NCBI RefSeq assembly: GCF_964059025.1
Contig: NZ_OZ060376.1
Span: 392-64,391, forward strand
Length of the DNA: 64,000 nucleotides
Direction of reading: 5' to 3'
Source of the DNA: Buchnera aphidicola (Myzocallis carpini)
GTDB taxonomy: Bacteria > Pseudomonadota > Gammaproteobacteria > Enterobacterales > Enterobacteriaceae
The notes beneath the pieces were generated by a model. That model ran no database searches and had not been told where the DNA came from. It worked only from the letters and a program-made list of their open reading frames with translations. The position numbers and the translations under genes were made by a program. Numbering within the stretch: position 1 is the stretch's first letter; each line of letters begins with the position of its first letter. Shown in pieces: positions 38,779-49,149 of this stretch.

Positions 38779-39207
38779 TTATCCCTCTATTTTTATACCC
38801 ATAGATTTTGCAGTTCCTTGAATAGATTTTTCCATATTTTCTATATTCGAACCTGTCATATCTATTGATTTTATTTTTGCAATTATATGAATATCACTTT
38901 TTTTAATGGTTCCAACGAATTCAATATTAGTTTTACTAGATCCTTTTTTAATATTAGCATATTTTTTTAATAAAAATGATGCTGGTGGTGTTTTTGTAAT
39001 AAAAGAAAAAGATCGATCATTATACACAGTGATAATTACTGGTATAGGTATACCTTTTTCTAAATTTTTTGTCTGATTATTAAATGATTTACAAAACTCC
39101 ATAATGTTAATTCCCTTTTGCCCTAAAGCAGGACCAATTGGGGGACTAGGATTAGCAGTTCCTGCAGAAACTTGTAATTTAACATATGACTGTATTTTTT
39201 TTTTCAT
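38779..39207 (-). CDS. rplK: 50S ribosomal protein L11
   Basis: 142 residues, as E. coli, when started at the ATG at 39207 ([16 protein letters not shown]); six residues upstream in frame are unrelated. The conserved [20 protein letters not shown] and the rRNA-binding C-terminal domain are intact. Part of the GTPase-associated centre. Confidence 0.96.
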   Translation of the reverse strand: MKKKIQSYVKLQVSAGTANPSPPIGPALGQKGINIMEFCKSFNNQTKNLEKGIPIPVIITVYNDRSFSFITKTPPASFLLKKYANIKKGSSKTNIEFVGTIKKSDIHIIAKIKSIDMTGSNIENMEKSIQGTAKSMGIKIEG

Positions 39208-39260
39208 GATATTTTCCATGATCATAATGTTGATTTTTTATTATACAAGAATAATATTTA

Positions 39261-39809
39261 TTATAAATTTTTTTCTACTTGATTAAAATTTAATTTTACT
39301 GGAGTAGGTCTTCCAAATATTGAAACTGATACTTGTAATCGATTTTTCCCATAATCTATTTCTTCTACAATACCATCAAAATTAGCAAATGGACCATTTT
39401 TTACGTGTATTTTTTCTCCTGGATTGAACATAGTTTTTGGTCTTGGTGTATTACCAATTTTTTTGATTTTTTTGATAATTTTATCAATTTCCGAATTTTG
39501 AATTGGTGTTGGTTTATCTGTAATACCTCCAATAAATCCTATCACTTTTGGTACATTTCTAACTAAATACCAGCTATTTTCATTCATATGCATATTAATT
39601 AATATATATCCAGGAAAAAATTTATATTCGCTATTTTTTTTTTTTCCATTTTTTATTTCCATGACTTGTTCACTAGGTATGATAATATCATGAAATAAAT
39701 TTTGAATATTACTTGATTTTATTTTTTCTTGTATTTTTTCTACTACACGATTTTCGAATCCTGAAAATGTTTGTAAAATATACCATTTTTTTTTTGTAAT
39801 ATCATACAT
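39261..39809 (-). CDS. nusG: Transcription elongation/antitermination factor NusG
   Basis: 182 residues (E. coli 181). N-terminal NGN domain (KKWYILQTFSGFENRV, FFPGYILINM) that sits on RNA polymerase, and C-terminal KOW domain (FNPGEKIHVKNGPFANFDGIVEE) that contacts Rho or ribosomal protein S10. Its ATG overlaps the secE stop by one base (TAATG). Confidence 0.97.
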   Translation of the reverse strand: MYDITKKKWYILQTFSGFENRVVEKIQEKIKSSNIQNLFHDIIIPSEQVMEIKNGKKKNSEYKFFPGYILINMHMNENSWYLVRNVPKVIGFIGGITDKPTPIQNSEIDKIIKKIKKIGNTPRPKTMFNPGEKIHVKNGPFANFDGIVEEIDYGKNRLQVSVSIFGRPTPVKLNFNQVEKNL

Positions 39810-40186
39810 TATAAAATCCTTAGATTAATAATTGATGATATTATATAGAAAGATATTCTATCTAATATCCACAGTATTAAAGAAATAATCGCACTAGAAA
39901 TAAATATTATAATTGTAATTTGTATTGTTTCAATCACATTAGACCAATGAATATTTTTTGTTTCTAATTGTATTTCTTCTAAGGACGTAATTATTTTTTT
40001 CATTTTTTTTTGTAAAAGAAACATAATACTTATTATTGTGAGTAGTATTAAGGAAAAATTTTTTATATTATATTTGTGTTCTTTATATATGATATATATC
40101 ATAATATTTATACAAAAAAATAAAATATATTTTATAATATTTTTTTTTAAAAAAATATTTTTTTTATTATAAATTTTAATATTCAT
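39809..40186 (-). CDS. secE: Preprotein translocase subunit SecE
   Basis: Small subunit of the SecYEG channel, 125 residues (E. coli 127). The ATG at 40186 has AGGA six bases upstream. Two diverged N-terminal membrane helices are followed by an amphipathic segment and the conserved third helix (residues about 85-120). Sequence identity is low; the call rests on position before nusG, length and topology. The tuf gene that precedes secE in E. coli is missing. Confidence 0.88.
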   Translation of the reverse strand: MNIKIYNKKNIFLKKNIIKYILFFCINIMIYIIYKEHKYNIKNFSLILLTIISIMFLLQKKMKKIITSLEEIQLETKNIHWSNVIETIQITIIIFISSAIISLILWILDRISFYIISSIINLRIL

Positions 40187-40312
40187 AAAAAATCCTACCA
40201 TATTTTTATTTTGAAATATTAAAATTTTTAAATTACATTATTAATATTTACGGTTGAAAATTTTATAGGTAATTTGTAATAATTTTGTAACATAAATAGT
40301 ATTTACAATTTA

Positions 40313-40388
40313 TGCTGATACCCAGATTTGAACTGGGGACCTCACCCTTACCAAGGGTGCGCTCTAACCAACTGAGCCATATCAGCTC
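40313..40388 (-). tRNA. tRNA-Thr (anticodon GGT)
   Basis: Minus strand: acceptor GCTGATA/TATCAGC, anticodon stem-loop CACCC-TTGGTAA-GGGTG, T-arm with GTTCAAATC. No encoded CCA. Equivalent of E. coli thrT in the thrU-tyrU-glyT-thrT-tufB operon. Confidence 0.98.
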
Positions 40389-40394
40389 ATTTTG

Positions 40395-40467
40395 GAGCGG
40401 ACAGTGGGAATCGAACCCACATAATTAGCTTGGAAGGCTAATGTAATAACCATTATACCATGTCCGC
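40395..40467 (-). tRNA. tRNA-Gly (anticodon TCC)
   Basis: Minus strand: acceptor GCGGACA/TGTCCGC, anticodon stem-loop TTAGC-CTTCCAA-GCTAA, T-arm GGTTCGATTCC. CCA is encoded after the discriminator T, unlike the other tRNAs here. The end could be off by two bases. Equivalent of glyT. Confidence 0.96.
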
Positions 40468-40479
40468 TAAAAAGATTTA

Positions 40480-40562
40480 TGGTGGAGGAAGGATTCGAAC
40501 CTTCGAAGTCGATAGACGGCAGATTTACAGTCTGCTCCCTTTAGCCACTCGGGAACTCCACC
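40480..40562 (-). tRNA. tRNA-Tyr (anticodon GTA)
   Basis: Minus strand class II tRNA with a long variable arm; acceptor GGTGGAG/CTCCACC, anticodon stem-loop CAGA-CTGTAAA-TCTG, T-arm GGTTCGAATCC. No encoded CCA. Equivalent of tyrU. Confidence 0.98.
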
Positions 40563-40576
40563 TATTTTTATAATAT

Positions 40577-40649
<73 letters not shown>

Positions 40650-40848
40650 TGCAATATTTATTTGTTACAGTATATATATTACTGTTAGATTATTAATTAT
40701 GCAACATGAAATTTTTATTTCTTATAAAATATTTCATATAGATAATATTAAACATATTATTATTATATACTAATTGTTAATTTTCATAAAATACTTATTT
40801 ATGTTTTTTGCAAATTATACTGATAAATTTATTAAAAATAGGATATAT

Positions 40849-41736
40849 ATGAATATTGACAATCAATACTATGATATCATTAATCAAGATATTTTTAATA
40901 TTAATGCTAATATTAATCTATCTTTTGAATTTTTTCCACCAAAAAATACTGTTTCTAGTAATAATTTTTTTACTGCTATTGAAAAATTGAGTATATTTCA
41001 TCCAAAATTTATTTCTGTGACTTGTACTGCAGAAAAAAATATTCATTGTGATTATACTTATAATGCTATTAAAAAAATTCCAAAAATTTTGCAATTAAAT
41101 ATTGCTCCTCATATTACTTATATAAATTCTAGTATTTCTGAAATCAAAACTTTAGCTAAAAATTATTGGAATGCTGGAATTCGTAGTATTGTTGCTTTAA
41201 GAGGAGATGTTAAAGATTCATATCCTAAATCTCCTAAAGTATATGCGTACGAGTTAGTAAGTTTGTTAAAAGATGTTGCTGATTTTGATATTTCAGTTGC
41301 AGCATATCCTGAAGCACATCCAGAATCTAAAAGTGCAAAACATGATTTGATGTATTTAAAAAAAAAAATTGATTCTGGTGCTAACCGAGCAATTACGCAA
41401 TTTTTTTTTGATGCTAATCAATATTTAAGATTTCGAGATCAATGTTTTGGTGCTGGAATTTATGTAGATATTATACCAGGGATATTACCTATTATCAATT
41501 TTAAACAATTAAAACGGTTTATTAAATTGACTAATGTATCTATACCAAAATGGATGGAAAATATTTTTAATAATTTAATTGATGATCCTTACATTAATAA
41601 GATGGTGGGTTTAATTATTTCTGTTAATATTATTAAAAAGTTATGTGAAGAAGGTGTTAATAATTTTCATTTTTATACTCTAAATCATTTTGATATGGTT
41701 TATTCTTTATGTTCTATATTAAAAAATCCGATATAA
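40849..41736 (+). CDS. metF: 5,10-Methylenetetrahydrofolate reductase
   Basis: FAD enzyme that makes 5-methyltetrahydrofolate, the methyl donor for MetE. 295 residues (E. coli 296) from the ATG at 40849, which has AGGA five bases upstream; the frame extends 25 codons upstream to a TTG but that part has no homology. Conserved NLSFEFFPP, IRSIVALRGD, AAYPEAHPESKSA and ANRAITQFFFD. Followed after 76 bases by argB on the same strand. Confidence 0.97.
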   Translation: MNIDNQYYDIINQDIFNINANINLSFEFFPPKNTVSSNNFFTAIEKLSIFHPKFISVTCTAEKNIHCDYTYNAIKKIPKILQLNIAPHITYINSSISEIKTLAKNYWNAGIRSIVALRGDVKDSYPKSPKVYAYELVSLLKDVADFDISVAAYPEAHPESKSAKHDLMYLKKKIDSGANRAITQFFFDANQYLRFRDQCFGAGIYVDIIPGILPIINFKQLKRFIKLTNVSIPKWMENIFNNLIDDPYINKMVGLIISVNIIKKLCEEGVNNFHFYTLNHFDMVYSLCSILKNPI

Positions 41737-41812
41737 AATGAATTATATAACATAAATTTTGTAATAAAATCTATATAATAAATATATTTTTAATTCAAAT
41801 AGAGTATTGAAT

Positions 41813-42598
41813 ATGAAAGAGACATTAGTGATTAAGTTAGGAGGAATGCTATTAAATAATAATACTATTATTCATAGGTTTTTCGAAATATTGTATAATT
41901 ATTATCAATCTATGTATCAAAATATACTAATTATACATGGTGGAGAATCTTGGATAAATTATAATTATAATAATACATATTTTTCGAATACAAAAGATAG
42001 TACTTCAAATATTGTATGTTACAATACTAAGATTAGTAATATGATGAAATTAGATATATTATCAGGAACAATAAATAAAAATATTATTTTGCATGCAAAA
42101 AAAAATCATTTTAATACTGTTGGTTTATGTTTAACAGATGGTAATGATATTATTTTAAATTCTTCTCATATTAATTATGAAAATGTTGTATATAGTGATT
42201 CATGTTCATTAATTCGATATTTATTTTCTCGTAAGATTCTTCCAGTTATTAGTCCCATAGGTATTACAAAAGATAATATATTAATTAGTATAGATTCTGA
42301 TGTAGCAGCTATGTTACTAGCTATTTCTTTAAAAGCAAAATTAATTATTTTAACTGATATTAATGGTATATTAGATGGTAAAGGTAATGAAATTAAGGTA
42401 ATGACACAATCTCTTTCGCACCAATTAATTTCTTCTGGGATTATTACACATGGAATGGTAGTAAAAGTAAATACTGCTATACAGGTTTCTAAGGTATTAC
42501 ATCAATCTGTAAATATTGCGAGTTTAATTAATTTTATACAATTAAAAAAAATATTTTCTAAAGATATTATTGGTACTTTAGTGTGTACAAATAAATAA
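41813..42598 (+). CDS. argB: Diverged N-acetylglutamate kinase (ArgB) with altered substrate site
   Basis: Amino-acid kinase fold, 261 residues from the ATG at 41813 (E. coli 258). ATP-side residues are intact: Lys8 in VIKLGG, DINGILDGKG, Asp162 and Lys217 in GMVVKV. On the N-acetylglutamate side, alignment to E. coli gives Arg66 to Cys, Asn158 to Ser, Asn160 to Asp and Gly45 to Glu (HGGE instead of HGGG), and residues about 46-76 show little similarity. No stops or frameshifts. Its pathway partners argC and argE are missing from the locus, while argG follows 15 bases later. Either a late-decaying gene or a kinase with a changed role. Confidence 0.85.
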   Translation: MKETLVIKLGGMLLNNNTIIHRFFEILYNYYQSMYQNILIIHGGESWINYNYNNTYFSNTKDSTSNIVCYNTKISNMMKLDILSGTINKNIILHAKKNHFNTVGLCLTDGNDIILNSSHINYENVVYSDSCSLIRYLFSRKILPVISPIGITKDNILISIDSDVAAMLLAISLKAKLIILTDINGILDGKGNEIKVMTQSLSHQLISSGIITHGMVVKVNTAIQVSKVLHQSVNIASLINFIQLKKIFSKDIIGTLVCTNK

Positions 42599-42613
42599 CT
42601 GGATAGAAATATC

Positions 42614-43828
42614 ATGATAAAAAAAAATCATCAGGAAAAAGTCGTTTTAGCATATTCTGGAGGATTAGATACTTCAGCTATTATTCCATGGCTGAAAGAA
42701 AATTATTCTTTGCAAGTAGTTGCTTTTGTTGCAGATATTGGGCAATCTCCAAAAGATTTAGAAGGTATTCAAGAAAAAGCATTACAGTCTGGAGCTATTG
42801 ATTGTTATGTATTAGATTTAAAAAAAAAATTTATTAAAAATTATATTTTACCTGTTTTAAGTACAGGTGCTCTATATGAAGGTAGTTACTTATTAGGAAC
42901 AGCCATGGCAAGGCCAATTATTGCTAAAGAACAAATTAAATTAGCTTTGAAAATTCATGCTACTGCTGTGTGTCATGGTGCTACTGGAAAAGGAAATGAC
43001 CAAGTTAGATTTGAAACTGCTTATGCTGCATTAGCTCCAGAATTAAAAGTACTTTCTCCATGGAGAGAATGGAATTTATCTTCTAGAGAAGATTTATTAG
43101 ATTATCTTAACAAAAAAAAGATTACAACTACTGCAACGAAGAAAAAAATATATAGTAGAGATGAAAATATTTGGCACATTTCAACTGAAGGGGGAATTTT
43201 AGAAGATCCTTGGAATCAATCGCATAAAGATTGTTGGGTGTGGACGAAGGATCTTCTTTGTACTCCTGATACAGAAGAATATATTAGTATTAAATTTAAA
43301 AAGGGTTTTCCAATTTCTATAAATAATAATACATTAGATTTGGTAGATGTATTAAATATGTTAAATACCTTGGGTGCAAAACATGGTATAGGACGTATTG
43401 ATATTATTGAAAATCGTTTGATTGGAATAAAATCTCGAGGCTGTTATGAAACTCCTGGAGGAACTATTTTAATGTATGCAATTCGTGCTCTTGAACAATT
43501 AGTACTAGATCGGGATAGTTTTCAATGGAGACAACAATTAGGATTACAAATGGCTTCAATTGTTTATAATGGATTATGGTTTTCTCCTATTAGAGAATCT
43601 TTACAATCTGCTGCACGTATTTTTTTTGATATGATTAACGGAGAAGTAGTTATAAAATTATATAAAGGAAATGCTATTGTAGTACAAAAAAAATCTGAAA
43701 ATTCGTTATATTCAAAAGAATTTGCCACTTTTAGTAAAGATAATGTATATAATCAACATGATGCTGAAGGATTTATTAAATTATTTTCGTTATCATCTAA
43801 AATTCGTGCTCTAAATAATAAAAAATAA
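42614..43828 (+). CDS. argG: Argininosuccinate synthase
   Basis: Joins citrulline and aspartate using ATP. 404 residues, of the shorter type found in many bacteria and eukaryotes, not the 447-residue E. coli K-12 type. The ATP pyrophosphatase motif is AYSGGLDTSA, followed by GATGKGNDQVRFE and the tetramer-forming C terminus. All expected motifs are intact, in contrast to argB directly upstream, with which it forms an operon. Confidence 0.97.
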   Translation: MIKKNHQEKVVLAYSGGLDTSAIIPWLKENYSLQVVAFVADIGQSPKDLEGIQEKALQSGAIDCYVLDLKKKFIKNYILPVLSTGALYEGSYLLGTAMARPIIAKEQIKLALKIHATAVCHGATGKGNDQVRFETAYAALAPELKVLSPWREWNLSSREDLLDYLNKKKITTTATKKKIYSRDENIWHISTEGGILEDPWNQSHKDCWVWTKDLLCTPDTEEYISIKFKKGFPISINNNTLDLVDVLNMLNTLGAKHGIGRIDIIENRLIGIKSRGCYETPGGTILMYAIRALEQLVLDRDSFQWRQQLGLQMASIVYNGLWFSPIRESLQSAARIFFDMINGEVVIKLYKGNAIVVQKKSENSLYSKEFATFSKDNVYNQHDAEGFIKLFSLSSKIRALNNKK

Positions 43829-43912
43829 TATACATAATTTATCATTATTTATTTATATTTTATTGTATATCAATGGATCGTATTATATAAATGTTATCAA
43901 GGTTTTATAATT

Positions 43913-45316
43913 ATGAGTAATACAAAAAATATGAAATTATGGGGTGGTAGATTTGATAAAAAAAATCATCCATTATTTCAAAAATTTAATAGTTCTTTAC
44001 ATATTGATTATCATTTATCTTTATATGACATTCTTGGATCTATTGCTTGGTCAAAATCTTTATTAGAGTGTAATATACTCACAATATCAGAACAATCAAA
44101 AATTGAAAATGCATTAAAAATGTTAATAGAAGAAATTAAGATCAATCCTACAAAAATGTTAGATAGTAATGTAGAAGATATTCATAGTTGGGTCGAATTT
44201 CGACTAGTGGATATGATTGGTAATTTGGGTAAAAAGTTACATACCGGTCGTAGTAGAAATGATCAAGTTACTACAGATTTAAAATTATGGTGCAAGTCTA
44301 TTATTCAAGATATATTAATTTGTTTAAAAAAAATTCAATATACTTTTGTTACACAAGCGGAATCTTCTACTCATGATATTATGCCTGGTTATACACATCT
44401 GCAAAGAGCTCAACCAATTACATTTGCTTATTGGTGTTTAGCGTATATTGAAATGTTTAAAAGAGATGAAGAGAGATTACAAGATGCTTTTAAGAGAGTT
44501 GATATTTCTCCATTAGGATCAGGAGCATTATCAGGTACATTTTGCAATATTAATAGAAAAAAATTAGCATCATATATGAATTTTTCTCAAGTGACTCAAA
44601 ATAGTTTAGATGCTGTTTCTGATCGAGATTATGTCATTGAATTATTGTCGATTGCTTCTATTAGCATGATGCATTTATCAAGATTTTCAGAAGATTTAAT
44701 ATTTTTCAATTCAGGAGAAGTAAATTTTATTGAATTATCTGATGATGTTACTTCTGGTTCTTCGTTAATGCCACAAAAAAAGAATCCAGATGCTTTAGAA
44801 TTAATTCGTGCTAAAACAAGTAAAGTATATGGAGCTTTAATAAGTATGTTAGTTTTATTAAAAGGATTACCTTTATCCTATAATAAAGATTTACAAGAAG
44901 ATAAAGAAAATTTATTTTCTGCGATTAATATTTGGATGGATTGTTTAAATATCTCAATATTAGTTTTACAATCTATTAAAATCAATACATCTTCTTGTTT
45001 AGAAGCTGCAAAAAAAGGTTATTCGAATGCTACAGAATTAACAGATTATTTGGTTCAGAAAGGTATTACGTTTCGAGAAGCACATCATATTGTTGGAAAA
45101 ATAGTTTTAGAAGCGATTAAGAGAAATGATGCTTTAGAAAATCTAGATATTAGTATTTTTAAAAAATATCATATATTATTTGAAAACGATGTATATGAAA
45201 AATTAGACATGATTTCTTGTCTTAATACTAAAAAGTCGATTGGTGGTGTTGCATTAGATCAAATTTTTAAAAATATTCAATTGATCAAAGATAGGTTGTC
45301 TATTAAGAGTATTTAA
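43913..45316 (+). CDS. argH: Argininosuccinate lyase
   Basis: Splits argininosuccinate into arginine and fumarate. 467 residues (E. coli 457). Superfamily signature [12 protein letters not shown] at residues about 282-293 with the catalytic Ser loop; [15 protein letters not shown] and [12 protein letters not shown] are intact. A weak AAGG lies about 12 bases before the ATG. Third gene of argBGH. Confidence 0.97.
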   Translation: MSNTKNMKLWGGRFDKKNHPLFQKFNSSLHIDYHLSLYDILGSIAWSKSLLECNILTISEQSKIENALKMLIEEIKINPTKMLDSNVEDIHSWVEFRLVDMIGNLGKKLHTGRSRNDQVTTDLKLWCKSIIQDILICLKKIQYTFVTQAESSTHDIMPGYTHLQRAQPITFAYWCLAYIEMFKRDEERLQDAFKRVDISPLGSGALSGTFCNINRKKLASYMNFSQVTQNSLDAVSDRDYVIELLSIASISMMHLSRFSEDLIFFNSGEVNFIELSDDVTSGSSLMPQKKNPDALELIRAKTSKVYGALISMLVLLKGLPLSYNKDLQEDKENLFSAINIWMDCLNISILVLQSIKINTSSCLEAAKKGYSNATELTDYLVQKGITFREAHHIVGKIVLEAIKRNDALENLDISIFKKYHILFENDVYEKLDMISCLNTKKSIGGVALDQIFKNIQLIKDRLSIKSI

Positions 45317-45382
45317 CTGTATTCTTAAATAATTTTGTATTAGTGATTTTATGATATTAAATATAATTTTTTTAAGAATACT

Positions 45383-45410
45383 GCTTCCTTATTATATCTA
45401 ATAAGGAAGC
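45383..45410. terminator. Bidirectional hairpin between convergent argH and rpoD
   Basis: GCTTCCTTATTA (45383-45394) pairs perfectly with TAATAAGGAAGC (45399-45410), loop of 4 bases, between the two stop codons. One of the strongest stem-loops in the window. Confidence 0.8.
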
Positions 45411-45426
45411 TTAGTATTTATTAGTA

Positions 45427-47223
45427 TTATTTATCTAAGAAATGTCTTAATATTTCTGCTCTACTTGGATGTCTTAATTTTTTTAATGCTTTTGCTTCTA
45501 TTTGTCGTATTCTTTCTCTGGTGACACAAAATTTTTTCCCTACTTCTTCAAGCGTATGATCGGTTTTCATATCAATACCGAATCGCATTCTTAAAACCTT
45601 GGCTTCTCTCGGTGTTAACTCAGATAAAATATTGTAGGTGGCTATTTTTAAACTTTCTGAAGTAGCTAAATTAATGGGGAGGTCTAATTTATTATCTTCT
45701 AGAAAATCACTTAGTTGAGAATCTTCGTCATCACCTACTGGTGTTTCCATAGATATCGGTTCCTTAGCGATTTTTAGTACTTTTCTAATTTTTTCTTCAG
45801 GAACAAACATCTTAGTAGATAATTCTTCTGGTGTTGGTTCTCTTCCTGATCTTTGTAATATTCTTCGTGAGATTCTATTTAATTTATTAATTGTTTCGAT
45901 CATATGTACTGGAATTCGAATTGTTCTTGCTTGATCTGCAATAGATCTAGTAATAGCTTGTCTAATCCACCATGTTGCATATGTTGAAAATTTATATCCT
46001 CTTTTGTATTCAAATTTTTCTACCGCTTTAATAAGTCCAATATTTCCTTCTTGAATTAAATCTAGAAATTGTAGTCCACGATTGGTATATTTTTTAGCAA
46101 TAGAAATAACTAGTCTTAAATTTGCTTCGATCATTTCTTTTTTTGCTTGTTTTGTTTGTATTTCTCCTACTGTCATATTTTTATTAATATTTTTTATTTC
46201 TTGTATTGTTAGTTTTGCTTCTTTTTCAATTTGTTCTAACTGTTTTGTTGGTTCTATAATTTCTTTTTCTAAGGAAAATATTTTTTTTGACCATACTGTG
46301 TTATGTTCTTGAATTTTATTTATCCATGTTGTGTTTGTTTCATTTCCAACAAATACGTTGATAAAGAATTTTTTAGGTATTTTACAATTTTCAGTACATA
46401 ATTTCATAATAATACGCTCTTCTTTACGAATTCTTGCTACTATATTGTGCATACTATTAGCAAGATAATGGAATTGTTTAGGAACGAGTTTAATTTTTTG
46501 AAATATGATTGATAATTTTTTTATTTCTTTTATAGAATTAGTATGTTTTCTACCACTACTATTAATAATATTTTTTGTTTTAATATATTGTTTTTTTAGT
46601 TTTGAAAAATATTTTTTTGCCATTACTGGATCTACATCATATTCATCTATATTAATAATAACATCTTTATCTTTATTATTATAATGTATTTTATTTATTT
46701 TTTTTATTTTTTGTCCTGTAAATCCTGATGTGACATCAGATAATCGTATTTTTCCGGATTTTACACGTTCATATTGGTTTAAAATATATATAATTGCTTC
46801 AGGATATTCTGAAATTGATGATTGTACTTGATGAATACCTTCCTCAATTTTTTTTGCTAATTGTATTTCTCCTTCTCGAGTTAATAATTTTACGTTTCCC
46901 ATTTCTCTCATATACATACGAACAGGATCTGTTGTTTTTCCTAATTCAATCTCTGAATCAAAATTTTCTGAATTGTGATTTTCTGTTTCTATATTTTCAA
47001 TATTAAGAAGATTATGTTCTTCACAATTTACACTATCTTTATGAGACTTGTGATCCAAAATTGGAATGCCAATATCGTTAATCATATTTATAATACCTTC
47101 AATTTGATGAGAGTTAATAATATTTTTTGGTAAATGATGATGAATATCAAAATAGGTTAAATATCCTTTATTTTTACCATATTTGATAAGTGATTTGAGT
47201 GGTAAGTGAGGATTTTTTTCCAT
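45427..47223 (-). CDS. rpoD: Housekeeping sigma factor RpoD (sigma70)
   Basis: 598 residues (E. coli 613). Region 1.1 ([19 protein letters not shown]), region 1.2 with [11 protein letters not shown], a shortened non-conserved region, region 2 with [37 protein letters not shown] split by family-typical positions, and region 4 ending in [20 protein letters not shown]. Third gene of the rpsU-dnaG-rpoD operon. Confidence 0.98.
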   Translation of the reverse strand: MEKNPHLPLKSLIKYGKNKGYLTYFDIHHHLPKNIINSHQIEGIINMINDIGIPILDHKSHKDSVNCEEHNLLNIENIETENHNSENFDSEIELGKTTDPVRMYMREMGNVKLLTREGEIQLAKKIEEGIHQVQSSISEYPEAIIYILNQYERVKSGKIRLSDVTSGFTGQKIKKINKIHYNNKDKDVIINIDEYDVDPVMAKKYFSKLKKQYIKTKNIINSSGRKHTNSIKEIKKLSIIFQKIKLVPKQFHYLANSMHNIVARIRKEERIIMKLCTENCKIPKKFFINVFVGNETNTTWINKIQEHNTVWSKKIFSLEKEIIEPTKQLEQIEKEAKLTIQEIKNINKNMTVGEIQTKQAKKEMIEANLRLVISIAKKYTNRGLQFLDLIQEGNIGLIKAVEKFEYKRGYKFSTYATWWIRQAITRSIADQARTIRIPVHMIETINKLNRISRRILQRSGREPTPEELSTKMFVPEEKIRKVLKIAKEPISMETPVGDDEDSQLSDFLEDNKLDLPINLATSESLKIATYNILSELTPREAKVLRMRFGIDMKTDHTLEEVGKKFCVTRERIRQIEAKALKKLRHPSRAEILRHFLDK

Positions 47224-47311
47224 AATGAGTTTTCCATTTTATTAAATGCATTAGTGATGATTAGATTTAATATACATTATATAATTAATATAATATATAA
47301 TATAGAAAATA

Positions 47312-49051
47312 TTATTTTTTTTGTAGTGTTTTATTTATTTTCCATAATATATATTTTTCTTTTTTATCTAATTTTTTTATTCTATCTTTTGTAATAAGAT
47401 TATTATATTTTTTTTCTAAAATTAATTTATATAAATTTATTATTAATTCTACAAATACAAAATTTATTTTTTTTTTTTCAATCATATGATCTAAGAAAAT
47501 AATTTTTTTAATTATATGAAATAGTTTTTTTTTTTTTCTATAAAATTCTATTAATTGCCCAGTAGTAATTTTTTTAAATATTTTACATATATTAAATATT
47601 TCTATAAATAAGGGTAATCCACATATTTTTATTTTTTGTAATTCTTGTATTGAATATGGAATAATATTATATAGTTTCGGTATTTTAATAATTAAATTAA
47701 TTAAAATTCTCATTTTATTTAATTTTATTTTTTTCTTATTATAATATTTTTTTTGATTATAAAATATTTTATGTAATTGGTATTCTTCTATAATACCTAT
47801 TTTTTCACCTATTTTTTTTTTTAAATACATTTGAAGAAATGTATTTGGTATTTTTTGAATTAATGGAATAGATTTATTTAATAATTTATTTTTTCCTTCT
47901 ATTGTACTTAAATTAATTCTTTTACATAATTTCATGAAAAAAAAATCTATCATACTAGTAGAATTTTTCATTCTTTTAAAAAAAGAATGTTTTCCTTCTT
48001 TATGTATAATACTATCTGGGTCTTCTTGATCCGGTAGAAATATAAACCTTATATTTCTATTATGATACAGATATGGTAGCGTATTTTTTAATGTTCTCCA
48101 TGATGCCTGTTTTCCAGATTTATCTCCATCATAACAATAAAGAATATTATTAGTTATTTGAAATAGTATTTGTATTTGATATTTTGTAATCATTGTTCCT
48201 AGCGTGGATACAACATTTTGAATATTAAATTGAGTTAAAGATATAACATCAAAATACCCTTCTACTACTAATATATATTTTATTTCTATATTTTTTTTTT
48301 TAATTTTTTCAATACCATATAATTCTTTACTTTTATTAAAAAACTCTGTTGTAGGAGAATTAATATATTTAGGATATTTATTATTTATAAGACTTCTACC
48401 TCCAAATCCAACAGTGTTTCCATATTGATTTTGAATTGGAAATATAATTCTATTATAAAATTGATTATATTGTTTATTATTTTTTATTTTTATAAAGATA
48501 TTATTTTTAGTATTTTCGTGGATACTGTTATTATGAATAATTTGATTTAAAAAATTTTCTTGATTAGATGAAAATCCAATCTGAAAATAATTAATCATAG
48601 TATTATTAATTTTTCTGTTTTTTAAATAACATTTTGCAATTTTTCCATGGTTGGTGTGAATATTATTATGGTAAATGTTTACAATGATTTTAATATCTTT
48701 ATAAAACTGATTTTTGTAATAATATTGTTTTTTTTTTTTTAAATCAAAATAATTGTTTGGTATTTTTTTCCCTAGTATTCTAGTAAGTTCTTGAATACTT
48801 TCAATAAATTTTAATTGATCGTATTTCATAATAAAATCAATCGCATTTCCATAAATATTACAACCAAAACAATAAAAATATTGTTTTTCGTGATTAATGA
48901 CAAATGATGGTTTCGTTTCATTGTGAAATGGACACAGTGCATGGTAATTATTACCATGTTTATTTAATTGGATACGTTGTTTAATAATATCAACAATATC
49001 TATTTCATCTAATATTTCTTTAATAAAATGTTGAGGTATGAATGTATGCAT
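47312..49051 (-). CDS. dnaG: DNA primase
   Basis: Makes RNA primers at the replication fork; 579 residues (E. coli 581). N-terminal zinc ribbon CPFHNETKPSF with YCFGC (Cys-His-Cys-Cys), TOPRIM core with VVEGYFDVISL and YCYDGDKSGKQA, then a strongly diverged Lys/Ile-rich C-terminal helicase-binding domain. Second gene of the macromolecular-synthesis operon. Confidence 0.96.
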   Translation of the reverse strand: MHTFIPQHFIKEILDEIDIVDIIKQRIQLNKHGNNYHALCPFHNETKPSFVINHEKQYFYCFGCNIYGNAIDFIMKYDQLKFIESIQELTRILGKKIPNNYFDLKKKKQYYYKNQFYKDIKIIVNIYHNNIHTNHGKIAKCYLKNRKINNTMINYFQIGFSSNQENFLNQIIHNNSIHENTKNNIFIKIKNNKQYNQFYNRIIFPIQNQYGNTVGFGGRSLINNKYPKYINSPTTEFFNKSKELYGIEKIKKKNIEIKYILVVEGYFDVISLTQFNIQNVVSTLGTMITKYQIQILFQITNNILYCYDGDKSGKQASWRTLKNTLPYLYHNRNIRFIFLPDQEDPDSIIHKEGKHSFFKRMKNSTSMIDFFFMKLCKRINLSTIEGKNKLLNKSIPLIQKIPNTFLQMYLKKKIGEKIGIIEEYQLHKIFYNQKKYYNKKKIKLNKMRILINLIIKIPKLYNIIPYSIQELQKIKICGLPLFIEIFNICKIFKKITTGQLIEFYRKKKKLFHIIKKIIFLDHMIEKKKINFVFVELIINLYKLILEKKYNNLITKDRIKKLDKKEKYILWKINKTLQKK

Positions 49052-49082
49052 AATAATATATTTTGATTGAATAGATATTTAT

Positions 49083-49108
49083 GACCGTATATTTCATTCA
49101 GTACGGTC
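49083..49108 (-). terminator. Internal terminator hairpin between rpsU and dnaG
   Basis: GACCGTA (49083-49089) pairs with TACGGTC (49102-49108), loop of 12 bases, in the rpsU-dnaG gap. E. coli has a terminator at exactly this place that keeps primase levels far below S21; this stem-loop is probably its counterpart. Confidence 0.6.
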
Positions 49109-49149
49109 TGTAAATGTTAGAATATTATATAATATAATGTATTATTTTA

